64,000 bases of DNA from Micromonospora halotolerans (lineage in GTDB: Bacteria > Actinomycetota > Actinomycetes > Mycobacteriales > Micromonosporaceae), in NCBI RefSeq assembly GCF_032108445.1, contig NZ_CP134876.1:6882001-6946000 (forward strand), given 5' to 3'. Positions 24,516 through 32,565 of the stretch are shown piece by piece. Under the pieces are notes generated by a model. The model worked only from the letters and a program-made list of their open reading frames with translations, was not told where the DNA came from and did no database searches. The stretch's first letter is position 1, and each line of letters opens with the position of its first letter. The position numbers and the translations under genes were made by a program.

Positions 24516-25533
24516 CCTGGCGCTGATCTTCGGGGCGGCCCTGGTCGCGGCGCTCGCCGTCGGGCTGGCCGGCGCGGTGGCGCTGCGGCTGCTGCGCGGC
24601 CGGTCGATCACCGTGCACATCTCCGTGCTGCTCGCCATGACGGTCGGCGCCGTGGCGGCCGGGGTCGCGGTGGTCGCCGAGGCGATGTTCCTCTCCCCGC
24701 ACGACCTCGAGGTGGTGCTGACCACGCTCTCCGCCGCCGCGGTGGTGAGCCTCGCGGTCGGCTGGCTGTTCGGTCGCCGGCTGGCCGCCGCGGCCGTGTG
24801 GGCCGACCAGGCGCGGGAGCGGGAACGTCGGATCGAGAAGGGGCGCCGCGACCTGGTCGCCTGGGTCTCCCACGACCTGCGCACCCCGCTCGCCGGGCTG
24901 CGGGCCATGGCCGAGGCGCTGGAGGACGGGGTGGTGGGCGATCACGCGACGGTCGCCGAGTACCACCGCCGGATCCGGGTGGAGACCGACCGGATGACCC
25001 GGCTCGTCGACGACCTGTTCGAGCTCTCCCGGATCAACGCCGGCGCGCTGCGGCTGTCGCTGTCCGCGGTGCCGCTCGGCGACGTGGTGTCCGACGCGCT
25101 GGCCGGCAGCGCGCCACTGGCCGCCGCGCGCCGGATCCGGCTGCTCGCCCCGGAGTCCGGCTGGCCGACGGTGACCGCGAGCGAGCCGGAGCTGGCCCGG
25201 GTGGTGGGGAACCTGCTGCTCAACGCGATCCGCTACACGCCGGAGGACGGCACCGTCCGGGTGGACGCCGGCCGGGACGCCGACACCGCCTGGTTGGCCG
25301 TGGCGGACACCTGCGGCGGGATCCCGGAGCGCGACCTGCCCCGGGTGTTCGACGTGGCGTTCCGGGGGGAACGGGCCCGCACTCCCCCGCGCGACAGCGG
25401 CGGCGTGGAGGGCTCCGGCGGGCTGGGGTTGGCGATCGTGCGCGGCCTCGTCGAGGCGCACGGTGGCCGGGTCGAGGTGGGCAACGTCGCCGACGGCTGC
25501 CGCTTCGTCGTCCGGCTGCCGCTGGCCGCGTGA
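24508..25533 (+). CDS. Sensor histidine kinase
   Basis: 341 aa. Two TM helices near residues 5-28 and 37-60, a short third hydrophobic segment around 70-90, then the HisKA H-box LVAWVSHDLRTPLAG (phospho-His near 119) and HATPase with N-box GNLLLNAIRYTP, G1 VADTCGGIP and G2 GSGGLGLAIVRGLVEAHGG. There is almost no extracytoplasmic domain, so it probably senses a membrane signal. Translationally coupled to the response regulator (8-base overlap). Confidence 0.92.
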   Translation: MRDLALIFGAALVAALAVGLAGAVALRLLRGRSITVHISVLLAMTVGAVAAGVAVVAEAMFLSPHDLEVVLTTLSAAAVVSLAVGWLFGRRLAAAAVWADQARERERRIEKGRRDLVAWVSHDLRTPLAGLRAMAEALEDGVVGDHATVAEYHRRIRVETDRMTRLVDDLFELSRINAGALRLSLSAVPLGDVVSDALAGSAPLAAARRIRLLAPESGWPTVTASEPELARVVGNLLLNAIRYTPEDGTVRVDAGRDADTAWLAVADTCGGIPERDLPRVFDVAFRGERARTPPRDSGGVEGSGGLGLAIVRGLVEAHGGRVEVGNVADGCRFVVRLPLAA

Positions 25534-25556
25534 GCTGAGCAGCCGACGGCGCCGGC

Positions 25557-26186
25557 CTACGGCCTGACCAGCTCGGCGAACCACCGGTCATCGGCCTGGA
25601 ACACCTCGCGGACGGACAGGCCGGCCGCCGCGGCCGTCTCGTGCACCGCCCGGGTGTCCAGCCGGGCCCAGCCGAAACTCGGCCCCCGGTAGCGTCCCGA
25701 CACCACCCGTACCCGGCCCTGCCAGCTGCCGCTGCCGGGCGGGTCCAGCTCGACCAGGACGGTGCCGCCGGCGTGGAGCAGCTCCCGGCACCGGCGCAGC
25801 AGCCGGCCCGGGTCACCGCCGATGCCGATGTTGCCGTCCAGCAGCACGACGTGCCGCCACCGGCCCTCGGCGGGCAGCGGGTCGAAGAGGTCGGCCTGGA
25901 CCGAGACCACGCCCAGGCTCCGGGTCAACGCCACCGCCCGCGCCGAGACGTCGACTCCCACGGTGACCAGCCCGGCCCGCGTCAACGCCACGGTGAGCCG
26001 GCCCGGCCCGCAGCCCAGGTCCAGCGTCGGGCCGGCGCAGCGGGACACCACGGCGGCGGTCGCCGGTTCGGCCGACCCGTGCCACCGATCCACCGGCAGC
26101 CGGCGGCGCGTCCCGTCGGCCTGCACCAGCCAGTGCGCGGTGGCGTCCCGGTGCCGGAGCGCGGTGGCGAACCCGTCGACGCTCAC
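25557..26186 (-). CDS. SAM-dependent methyltransferase in glycoconjugate cluster
   Basis: 209 aa. Motif I TLDLGCGPGRLT (about 55-66), strand 2 VGVDVSARAV, motif IV/V-like HVVLLDGNIGIGGDPGRLL. GTG 26186 overlaps the DUF2064 stop codon by 4 bases (GTGA), so it is the last gene of a GT2-DUF2064-methyltransferase operon. Substrate not known; probably a sugar or lipid intermediate of that cluster. Confidence 0.82.
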   Translation of the reverse strand: MSVDGFATALRHRDATAHWLVQADGTRRRLPVDRWHGSAEPATAAVVSRCAGPTLDLGCGPGRLTVALTRAGLVTVGVDVSARAVALTRSLGVVSVQADLFDPLPAEGRWRHVVLLDGNIGIGGDPGRLLRRCRELLHAGGTVLVELDPPGSGSWQGRVRVVSGRYRGPSFGWARLDTRAVHETAAAAGLSVREVFQADDRWFAELVRP

Positions 26187-26893
26187 CGCCGGCCCCCGAC
26201 GACGTGCCGTCCCGGTTCTCGAACCGGGCGGGCCCGCCCCACGGCGGCGACCTCGCGGGCGAAGCGGCCCGTGGGGACCAGGGCGGTCACGGCGAGCGCG
26301 TCGGTCCAGTCGTCCACGTCGCGCAGCACCGGCAGCGTCCCGATCCGCAGGCCGCGTCCGGCCAGCGCCTCCCGGGTGCGCCGCCCGGTGTCCGGGGTGG
26401 ACATCGGCACCCCGCGCAGGTCCCGCGCCTGCCGGGGGTCGCGCAGCCCCAGCGCCCACCAGCCGCCGTCCGCGGCCGGGCCGAGCACCGCGTCGGTTCC
26501 GGTCGCGCCGAGCCGGCGTACGGCGGCGGCCAGCCGCGCCGCGGTGAGCTGCGGGGTGTCCATGCCGATCTGGAGCACGGGCCGCCCCGGGTACGCGCCG
26601 GCCACGTCGGCGTGTGCGTGCGCGAGCCGGTCGGCGAGATCGTCGCCGCGCTGCGGCAGCACCGGCCAGCCGGCGACCGCGGCGGTCAGGTCCGGCCCGT
26701 CCTCGGCGTCGGCGAGCCGGCCGGCCAGGGCCAGCACCGGGACGACACCCGGGGTGGCGGCGACGGCGTCGAGGGTGTCGCGCAGCGCGGCCGCGGCGAT
26801 CCGCGCCGCCTGCGCGGGCTCGGCGGGTGGGCAGAGACGGGTCTTGACCGTCCCGGCCACGGGCGCCTTCGCCATCACCAGCAGGACGGTCAT
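26183..26893 (-). CDS. DUF2064 / TIGR04282-type glycosyltransferase-like protein
   Basis: 236 aa GT-A-fold protein: MTVLLVMAKAPVAGTVKTRL start (family signature), LALAGRLADA, and the acidic GMDTPQLTA motif about 120, followed by LGPAADGGWWALGLR. The family occurs next to GT2 enzymes, as here. ATG overlaps the GT2 stop by 4 bases (ATGA). The biochemical reaction is not established from sequence; nucleotidyltransferase or sugar transferase activity is possible. Confidence 0.8.
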   Translation of the reverse strand: MTVLLVMAKAPVAGTVKTRLCPPAEPAQAARIAAAALRDTLDAVAATPGVVPVLALAGRLADAEDGPDLTAAVAGWPVLPQRGDDLADRLAHAHADVAGAYPGRPVLQIGMDTPQLTAARLAAAVRRLGATGTDAVLGPAADGGWWALGLRDPRQARDLRGVPMSTPDTGRRTREALAGRGLRIGTLPVLRDVDDWTDALAVTALVPTGRFAREVAAVGRARPVREPGRHVVGGRR

Positions 26894-27564
26894 CGCGGGC
26901 CGTCCACGGTGCGGAGCACGGTGAGGAAGTCGCGGGTGGCGCGGACGGTGCCGCGGACCGAGCCGGAGACCTTGGACCGGGTGCCGGCGGCGCGCGGGGC
27001 GTAGCGGACGTCGCGCTCGTGGATGCGCCAGCCGGCCGCGGCGGCGCGGATCATCAGCTCCAGCGGGTAGCCGAAGGCGCGATCGGTGACCCCGAGGGCG
27101 AGCAGGGCGTCCCGCCGGGCCACCCGGATCGGGCTGAGGTCGCGCAGCGGCACCCCCCGCTGCCGCAGCAGCGCCGCGACCAGCGCCGTGCCGGCCCGGG
27201 CGTGCCAGGGCCAGGCACCGGCGGACACCGGCCGGCGCCGGCCCACCGCCAGGTCGGCGGCGCCCGCCGCCACGGGGGCGACCAGGGCGGGCAACTCCCC
27301 CGGGTCGAAGGAGCCGTCGGCGTCGAGCACGCAGACCAGCTCGGTCTCGGCGTGTTCCAGGCCGGTGTGCACGGCCGCCCCGTAGCCCCGCCGGGGCTCC
27401 CGCACCACCCGCGCGCCGTGCCGGGCGGCCACCTCCGGCGAGCCGTCCCGGGACCCGTTGTCCACCACGATCGCCCGGTAGCCGGGCGGCAGCGCGGTCA
27501 GCACGCCGGGCAGGGCGGCGGCCTCGTCGAGGCACGGCAGCACCACGTCGATCTGTGTCGGCAT
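26890..27564 (-). CDS. Family 2 glycosyltransferase
   Basis: 224 aa GT2: VVLPCLDEAAALPGVL nucleotide-binding start, IVVDNGSRDGSPEVA, then the DxD-type LDADGSFDPGELP (about 89). No C-terminal TM helices, so it is the short soluble form that often makes a lipid-linked sugar. ATG 27564 sits 7 bases after a minus-strand -10-like TAGCGT (27577-27572), implying a leaderless mRNA. A GTAAG-N6-GTAA box lies at 27611-27626 in the shared promoter region. Confidence 0.88.
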   Translation of the reverse strand: MPTQIDVVLPCLDEAAALPGVLTALPPGYRAIVVDNGSRDGSPEVAARHGARVVREPRRGYGAAVHTGLEHAETELVCVLDADGSFDPGELPALVAPVAAGAADLAVGRRRPVSAGAWPWHARAGTALVAALLRQRGVPLRDLSPIRVARRDALLALGVTDRAFGYPLELMIRAAAAGWRIHERDVRYAPRAAGTRSKVSGSVRGTVRATRDFLTVLRTVDGPR

Positions 27565-27610
27565 GCCGCCGACGCTAGGCCGGTCCACGGCACGCCAGGC
27601 CCCGATCGTG

Positions 27611-27626
27611 CTTACGGAACCCTTAC
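27611..27626 (-). promoter_or_regulatory. Response-regulator box between GT2 and membrane-protein genes
   Basis: Minus-strand GTAAGGGTTCCGTAAG, with GTAAG starts 11 bases apart; an additional CGTAAG lies at 27646-27640. It falls about 46-61 bases upstream of the predicted leaderless start of the minus-strand operon (27565), an activator position. Almost identical to 30498-30513. Confidence 0.6.
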
Positions 27627-27709
27627 CGAGCAGGGATTTCTTACGTTCCGGTGACGAGCCGGCGGATCGGCTGCCGCGACGGGCCGCCGGCCCGTACCGT
27701 CCGGTCGTC

Positions 27710-29209
27710 ATGAGAGCCGCAGCCACCCTGCCCCGCGTTCCCGGCCCACGGCGGACCGCCCCCGGGCGCCGCGGCGACCTGGTCGCGCTGGCCGTCGAGG
27801 CGGTGCTGCTGGTCGCGGCGGTCGCGGTCGGGCTGATGCTCAACCGGCGCGGCGCCGGGCTGCACGCGGACGCCGCGCCGCTCTACGCCGCCTGGCGGCC
27901 GCACGCCGGTGGCGGCACCCCGCTGGCCGTGCTGGTCGCGGTGGTCGTGCTCGGGCCGGGCCTGCGCTGGGCGCGGACCGCCCGCTGGGGCCCGCTGCTC
28001 GCGGCCGGTTGGCTGGCCGCGGTGGCCTGGACCCTGTCGCTGGCCCTGGTGGACGGCTGGTCGGCCGGGCTGGCCCGGCGGCTCACCGTGCAGGCGGAGT
28101 ACCTGCACGAGGTGCCCGGCGTCACCGACATCCCCGGGATGCTGGCCGGATTCACCGACCGGATCCTCGACTTCCAGCCCGACTCCTGGTCCACCCACAC
28201 CGCCGGACACCCGCCGGGCGCGCTGCTGGTCTTCGTCTGGCTGGACCGGATCGGCCTGGGCGGCGGCACCGCCGCAGCGCTCTGCTGTGTGCTGGTCGGC
28301 GCGACGGCCGCGGTCTCGGTGCCGGTCACCCTGCGCGCGCTGGGCGCGGCCGAGGCGGCCCGGGCCGTGCTGCCGTTCCTGGTGCTGCTGCCCGGCGCGG
28401 TCTGGCTGGGCGCCTCCGGTGACGCCGTGTTCACCGGGGTGGTCGCCGCCGGCCTGGCGCTGCTGGCGGTACGCGGGCCGCTCGCCGCGCTGGCCGGCGG
28501 GCTGCTGCTCGGCTTCGCGCTGCACCTGTCGTACGGGTTCGTGCTGGTCGGCATCCTGGCGCTGGCCGTGCTGGCACTGCGCCCCGACCGCCGCCGGGCC
28601 GCGCTGCTCGCCGCGACGGCCGGCGTCGTCACGGTGACCGCGCTGTTCGTCCTGGCCGGCTTCCGCTGGTGGGAGGGGTACGACCGGGTGGTCGAGCGGT
28701 ACTACCAGGGCTGGGCGGCCGACCGCCCGTACGCGTACTGGGTCTGGGCGAACCTGGCGGCGCTGCTGCTCTCCGCCGGGCCGGTGCTCGGTCCGGCGCT
28801 GCGCCGGGCGGTGCTCGCGGCCCCGGCCGCGTGGCGGTCCGCCGGCTCCTTGCCGGGCGGCCCGGCCGGTGCCCGGGTGCTCGACCGGCCGGGCGTCGCG
28901 CTGCGCGGCGCGGCGAGGGCCGGCGCTGCCGTCGGCCGCAGCGGTGCCGCCCGGCTCGGTCGGCGGTGGCGGGCGCAGGTGCTCGCGCTCGGGCCGACCG
29001 TGCTGCTGCCGGCCTCCGCCGCACTGGCGGTGGCCGCCGCCGACCTGTCCGGGATGAGCAAGGCCGAGGTGGAGCGGATCTGGCTGCCGTTCGGGGTCTG
29101 GCTCCTGGTGGCCGCCGCGCACCTGCCACCGCCGACCCGGCGCTGGTGGCTGGCCGGCCAGGCACTCACCGCACTCGCCGTCAACCACCTGCTGTTCACG
29201 GTCTCCTGA
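27710..29209 (+). CDS. GT-C-like polytopic membrane protein
   Basis: 499 aa with about 11-12 TM helices and a large loop between helices 2 and 3 carrying SWSTHTAGHPPGALLVF, the HPP-type loop seen in lipid-sugar-dependent GT-C glycosyltransferases. Near the C-terminus DLSGMSKAEVERIWLPF is a conserved-looking loop. A polyprenyl-linked sugar transferase role is inference from layout and neighbours. ATG 27710 lies 9 bases after a -10-like TACCGT (27695-27700); the frame is open further upstream but without a ribosome site. Shares the response-regulator box with the divergent GT2 operon. Confidence 0.7.
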   Translation: MRAAATLPRVPGPRRTAPGRRGDLVALAVEAVLLVAAVAVGLMLNRRGAGLHADAAPLYAAWRPHAGGGTPLAVLVAVVVLGPGLRWARTARWGPLLAAGWLAAVAWTLSLALVDGWSAGLARRLTVQAEYLHEVPGVTDIPGMLAGFTDRILDFQPDSWSTHTAGHPPGALLVFVWLDRIGLGGGTAAALCCVLVGATAAVSVPVTLRALGAAEAARAVLPFLVLLPGAVWLGASGDAVFTGVVAAGLALLAVRGPLAALAGGLLLGFALHLSYGFVLVGILALAVLALRPDRRRAALLAATAGVVTVTALFVLAGFRWWEGYDRVVERYYQGWAADRPYAYWVWANLAALLLSAGPVLGPALRRAVLAAPAAWRSAGSLPGGPAGARVLDRPGVALRGAARAGAAVGRSGAARLGRRWRAQVLALGPTVLLPASAALAVAAADLSGMSKAEVERIWLPFGVWLLVAAAHLPPPTRRWWLAGQALTALAVNHLLFTVS

Positions 29210-29288
29210 CCCCACCGCTCCAGACCTTGGCGACCCCCCGTTCCCTCCGAACGGACAACTCTCCAAGATCTCCAGGACCCATCCCGGT

Positions 29289-29343
29289 GATCATGAAGTT
29301 GGCCGCGACAAACCAGGCGGATCGTGCCGCCAACCTCATGATC
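29289..29343. repeat. Long inverted repeat between convergent genes
   Basis: Arms GATCATGAAGTTGG (29289-29302) and CCAACCTCATGATC (29330-29343), 13 of 14 positions paired, with a 27-base loop. Stands between the convergent membrane-protein and epimerase genes and may act as a two-way terminator. The arm sequence looks like a dispersed intergenic element; no other copy was noticed in this window. Confidence 0.5.
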
Positions 29344-29360
29344 GACCAGGGCCTTCCGGT

Positions 29361-30422
29361 TCAGGCGGCCACGGCGGCGGGTTCGCGGAGCGGATCGGTG
29401 GCGAAGGCGGTCACGCCGTCGGTGAAGCCCACCTCGGCGGTGTAGCCGAGCAGGTCGCGGGCTCGAGTGGGGTCGGCCACCACGTGCCGGACGTCGGCCG
29501 CCCGGGCGCCGCCGACCACCTCCGGCTCGGGGCCGCCCATCGCCCCGGCCAGCGCGGCGGCCAGGTCACCGACGGTGTGCGGCTCACCGGAGCAGACGTT
29601 CACCGGGACCAGGCCGTCCGGCGTGGGCGCGGTGAGCGCCAGCAGGTTGGCCCGGGCCACGTCGGCGACGTGCACGAAGTCCCGGCGCTGCCGGCCGTCC
29701 TCGTAGACCCGGGGCGGCCGGCCGTCGGCCAGCGCCGAGCGGAACAGCGAGGCGACCCCGGCGTACGGGGTGTCGCGGGGCATCCGGGGGCCGTACACGT
29801 TGTGGTACCGCAGCGCCCACACCCCACCCCCGGTCTGCCGCGCCCAGGCCGCCGCGTAGTGCTCCTGAGCGAGCTTGCTGGCCGCGTACGTGCTGCGCGG
29901 CTCCAGCGGGGCGTCCTCGGGGACCAGGGCCGGGTCGAGGGTGCCGCCGCAGGTCAGACACGTCGGGTCGTACCGGCCGGCGGCCAGGTCGGTGGTCCGG
30001 CGCGGGGCCGGGCGGACCACCCCGTGCCGGACGCAGGTGTAGCGGCCCTCGCCGTAGACGACCATCGAGCTGGCCAGCACCAGCCGCGACACCCCGGCCC
30101 GGTGCATGGCCGCGAGCAGCACGGCCGTGCCGTGGTCGTTGTGGGCGGCGTAGTCCGGGGCGTCCGACGGGTCGAGCCCGTGCCCCACCATGGCCGCCTG
30201 GTGGCAGACCGCGTCCACCCCGGACAGCAGCCGGTCCAGCAGCGCGGCGTCGCGGACGTCGCCGACCACCGGGTCGTGCGGCCGGGACCACTCCGGCAGC
30301 GCGCCGCCGTGCGCCTGGGGCAGCAGCGCGTCCAGGCACACCGGCTCGTGGCCCGCGGCGGCCAGCAGGTCGGCGATCTGCGATCCGATGAAGCCGGCGG
30401 CGCCGGTGACCAGTACCCGCAT
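29361..30422 (-). CDS. NAD-dependent sugar epimerase, dTDP-L-rhamnose 4-epimerase-like
   Basis: 353 aa extended short-chain dehydrogenase: MRVLVTGAAGFIGSQIADLL NAD motif, ASSMVVYGEG, and the YxxxK motif in TYAASKLAQEHY. A cysteine-containing insert (TCVRHG ... DPTCLTCGG, about residues 130-160) is characteristic of the dTDP-L-rhamnose 4-epimerase-type group; substrate is inference. The minus-strand -10-like TAGCCT (30434-30429) lies 6 bases before the ATG, giving a leaderless mRNA. Divergent from the molybdoenzyme gene, with the response-regulator box between them. Confidence 0.8.
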   Translation of the reverse strand: MRVLVTGAAGFIGSQIADLLAAAGHEPVCLDALLPQAHGGALPEWSRPHDPVVGDVRDAALLDRLLSGVDAVCHQAAMVGHGLDPSDAPDYAAHNDHGTAVLLAAMHRAGVSRLVLASSMVVYGEGRYTCVRHGVVRPAPRRTTDLAAGRYDPTCLTCGGTLDPALVPEDAPLEPRSTYAASKLAQEHYAAAWARQTGGGVWALRYHNVYGPRMPRDTPYAGVASLFRSALADGRPPRVYEDGRQRRDFVHVADVARANLLALTAPTPDGLVPVNVCSGEPHTVGDLAAALAGAMGGPEPEVVGGARAADVRHVVADPTRARDLLGYTAEVGFTDGVTAFATDPLREPAAVAA

Positions 30423-30484
30423 GCGGCCAGGCTAGGGCACCGGGCGGCCCCGGTCCGGCGGTTCCCGGCGGACGTCAGCGATCC

Positions 30485-30513
30485 GTAAGGGACGGCGGTA
30501 AGGGTTCGGTAAT
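30485..30513 (+). promoter_or_regulatory. Response-regulator box between epimerase and molybdoenzyme genes
   Basis: GTAAGG (30485-30490) followed by GTAAGGGTTCGGTAAT (30498-30513); starts 13 and 11 bases apart, a three-repeat version of the box. It ends 34 bases before a -10-like TAGCGT (30548-30553) that would drive the molybdoenzyme gene. Confidence 0.6.
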
Positions 30514-30610
30514 GCGGCGAAACGGACTGACGGGCGGTCACGGCGTCTAGCGTCCTGGTGAGGGTGCCACCGGCGAACGGATGGACCCGGACCGCCGACC
30601 AGGAGGAGAC

Positions 30611-31930
30611 GTGCCCGCCAGCCCACCACCACCGGACGACGCGCCGTCGGCCGCGCCGGCGGCCCTGTGGGCCGGGCTCGCCCGGCACCGGCCGCCCGGG
30701 GCCGACGCCGCCGACCGCGCCTGGCGCAGCCCGGTCCGCGGACCGTGGCTGACCTCGGTGCTCGGCGCCGTGCTGCTGGCCACCCTCCCCCTGGTCATCG
30801 TCACCGGGCTGCTCGACTGGATCGCCTACGGGCCCCGCCTCGACCAGGCGTTCCCCCGGGACGTGGGCTGGCTCCACCCGCCGGTGTTCGACTGGCCGAC
30901 CCGGCCCGCCTGGCTGTTCCGCCTCACCCAGGGGCTGCACGTGGCCCTCGGGATCGTGCTCGTGCCGGTGGTGCTGGGCAAGCTCTGGTCGGTGGTGCCC
31001 AAACTCTTCGACTGGCCGCCGGCCCGCTCGACCGCCCAGCTGCTGGAACGGCTGTCGCTGGTGCTGCTGGTCGGCGGCATCCTCTTCCAGACGGCCACCG
31101 GGCTGCTCAACATCCAGTACGCGTACCTGTTCGGCTTCGACTTCTACACCGCACACTGGTACGGCGCGTGGATCTTCACGGCCGCGCTGGTCGCCCACGT
31201 GGCGATCAAGCTGCCCCGGCTGGTCACCGCGCTGCGCGGGCCGGGCTTCGCGCGTACCCCGGTGGAGCGGACGCGGCCGGAACCGGCGGATCCCGACGGC
31301 CTGGTGGCCCGGCGCCCCGGGCCGGCCACCATGAGCCGGCGGGCTGTGCTCGCCGTGGTCGGCGGCGGCGCCCTGCTGCTGGCGGCGCTGACCGTCGGGC
31401 AGAGCGTCGACGCGCTGCGCCGCACCGCGCTGCTGCTGCCCCGCGGCCGGCGGATCGGCGACGGACCGACCGGCTTCCCGGTCAATCGCAGCGCCGCCGC
31501 GGCCGGGGTGACCCCGGAGCGGACCGGGCCGGGCTGGCGGCTCACGCTGCGCGCGGGAAACCGCACGGTGGCCCTGGACCGGGCCCGGCTGCTCGCCCTG
31601 GCGCAGCACACGGCCGTGCTGCCGATCGCCTGCGTGGAGGGCTGGTCCACCACGCAGACCTGGACGGGGGTCCGGCTGCGCGACCTGGCCGCCCTGGCCG
31701 GATCGGCCGACCCGGCCACCGCCCGGGTCCGGTCGCTGGAACGCGCCGGCCTGTTCCGCGAGGCCGCCCTGCACCGCGGTCAGGTGACCGACCCGGACGC
31801 GCTGCTCGCCCTGCGGGTCAACGGCGTCGACCTGAGCCTCGACCACGGCTACCCGGCACGGATCATCGTGCCGGCGCTGCCCGGCGTGCACTGCACCAAG
31901 TGGGTGACGGAGATCGTGTTCGATGGCTGA
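30611..31930 (+). CDS. YedY/MsrP-like molybdopterin oxidoreductase fused to cytochrome b-like membrane domain
   Basis: 439 aa. N-terminal part has four hydrophobic helices with His-rich ends (LTQGLHVALGIVLVPVVLGK, DFYTAHWYGAWIFTAALVAH), resembling cytochrome b561-type heme proteins. A fifth TM at about 240-262 follows RR (MSRRAVLAVVGGG), then an external domain with PIACVEGWSTTQTWTGVRL, whose Cys is the expected Mo ligand of the sulfite-oxidase/YedY fold. YedY/MsrP and MsrQ are separate proteins in Gram-negatives; here they appear fused. GTG 30611 has AGGAGGAG upstream. Overlaps the next gene by 8 bases. Substrate unknown. Confidence 0.8.
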   Translation: MPASPPPPDDAPSAAPAALWAGLARHRPPGADAADRAWRSPVRGPWLTSVLGAVLLATLPLVIVTGLLDWIAYGPRLDQAFPRDVGWLHPPVFDWPTRPAWLFRLTQGLHVALGIVLVPVVLGKLWSVVPKLFDWPPARSTAQLLERLSLVLLVGGILFQTATGLLNIQYAYLFGFDFYTAHWYGAWIFTAALVAHVAIKLPRLVTALRGPGFARTPVERTRPEPADPDGLVARRPGPATMSRRAVLAVVGGGALLLAALTVGQSVDALRRTALLLPRGRRIGDGPTGFPVNRSAAAAGVTPERTGPGWRLTLRAGNRTVALDRARLLALAQHTAVLPIACVEGWSTTQTWTGVRLRDLAALAGSADPATARVRSLERAGLFREAALHRGQVTDPDALLALRVNGVDLSLDHGYPARIIVPALPGVHCTKWVTEIVFDG

Positions 31931-32390
31931 GTTCCGGCGCGCCTACGGCGCCGCGCCCTGGCACCTGCTGCTCCTGGCCGGCTGCTTCGCGATCACCGGC
32001 TGGATCGCGCTGCGGCTCGCCGGTGAGGCGTCGGCCGGCCGGATCCTGCTCTGGTTCCTCGGCGCGGTCGTCGCGCACGACCTGATCCTCTTCCCGGTGT
32101 ACGCGACACTCGACCGGGTGCTGCGCGGCACCCTCGGGCGGGGCCGCGTCCCGTCGCCGCTCAACCACGTCCGGGTGCCGGCGCTCGGAGCCGGCCTGCT
32201 GTTCCTGATCTACCTGCCCGGCATCCTCGGGCTCGGGGACGGCACCTACCTGGCGGCTACCGGCCTGGCGCCCCGGGCCATGCTGGGCCGGTGGCTGGCG
32301 GTCAGCGCCGCGCTCTTCGCCGCGAGCGCGCTGCTCTACGCCGCCCGTTGGCTGACCCGTCGGGCTCCTCGGGGCAAGCGAAAGCGCTGA
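31923..32390 (+). CDS. Membrane protein linked to the molybdoenzyme
   Basis: 155 aa with four TM helices (about 13-32, 40-60, 83-106, 118-140) and basic C-terminus (RAPRGKRKR). ATG 31923 overlaps the molybdoenzyme stop, so the two are translationally coupled. Could be an assembly or electron-transfer subunit; no family recognised. It is the last gene before the tRNA-Pro remnant. Confidence 0.65.
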   Translation: MAEFRRAYGAAPWHLLLLAGCFAITGWIALRLAGEASAGRILLWFLGAVVAHDLILFPVYATLDRVLRGTLGRGRVPSPLNHVRVPALGAGLLFLIYLPGILGLGDGTYLAATGLAPRAMLGRWLAVSAALFAASALLYAARWLTRRAPRGKRKR

Positions 32391-32421
32391 TCAGCGGGGA
32401 ACTGGCCAGGGCTCTTCTCGG

Positions 32422-32467
32422 TCGCGGCGGCCGGATTGGACCAACGACCCCTTGGCCCCCGGTCCAC
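32422..32467 (-). repeat. Decayed copy of tRNA-Pro 3' half (candidate far attachment site)
   Basis: About 46 bases align with the 3' half of the intact tRNA-Pro(GGG) gene at 38885-38958, in the same orientation. They share GGCCGGATT, ACGACCCCTTG and CCCCC-GTC blocks, with about eight mismatches and one base deleted. The match ends at the 3' end of the tRNA, as expected when an element integrates at a tRNA 3' end. It is too degraded to be a tRNA. With the integrase remnant at 38697-38878 it marks the edges of an old island. Confidence 0.6.
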
Positions 32468-32565
32468 TTCGCCACACGTCCACATTCCTCTCCTGGCAAT
32501 CGGCCATCGCGCCTGCACTTCGCGAGATCGACCGTCGTGCCCGGAGCGCGTAGGGTCATCGATCC

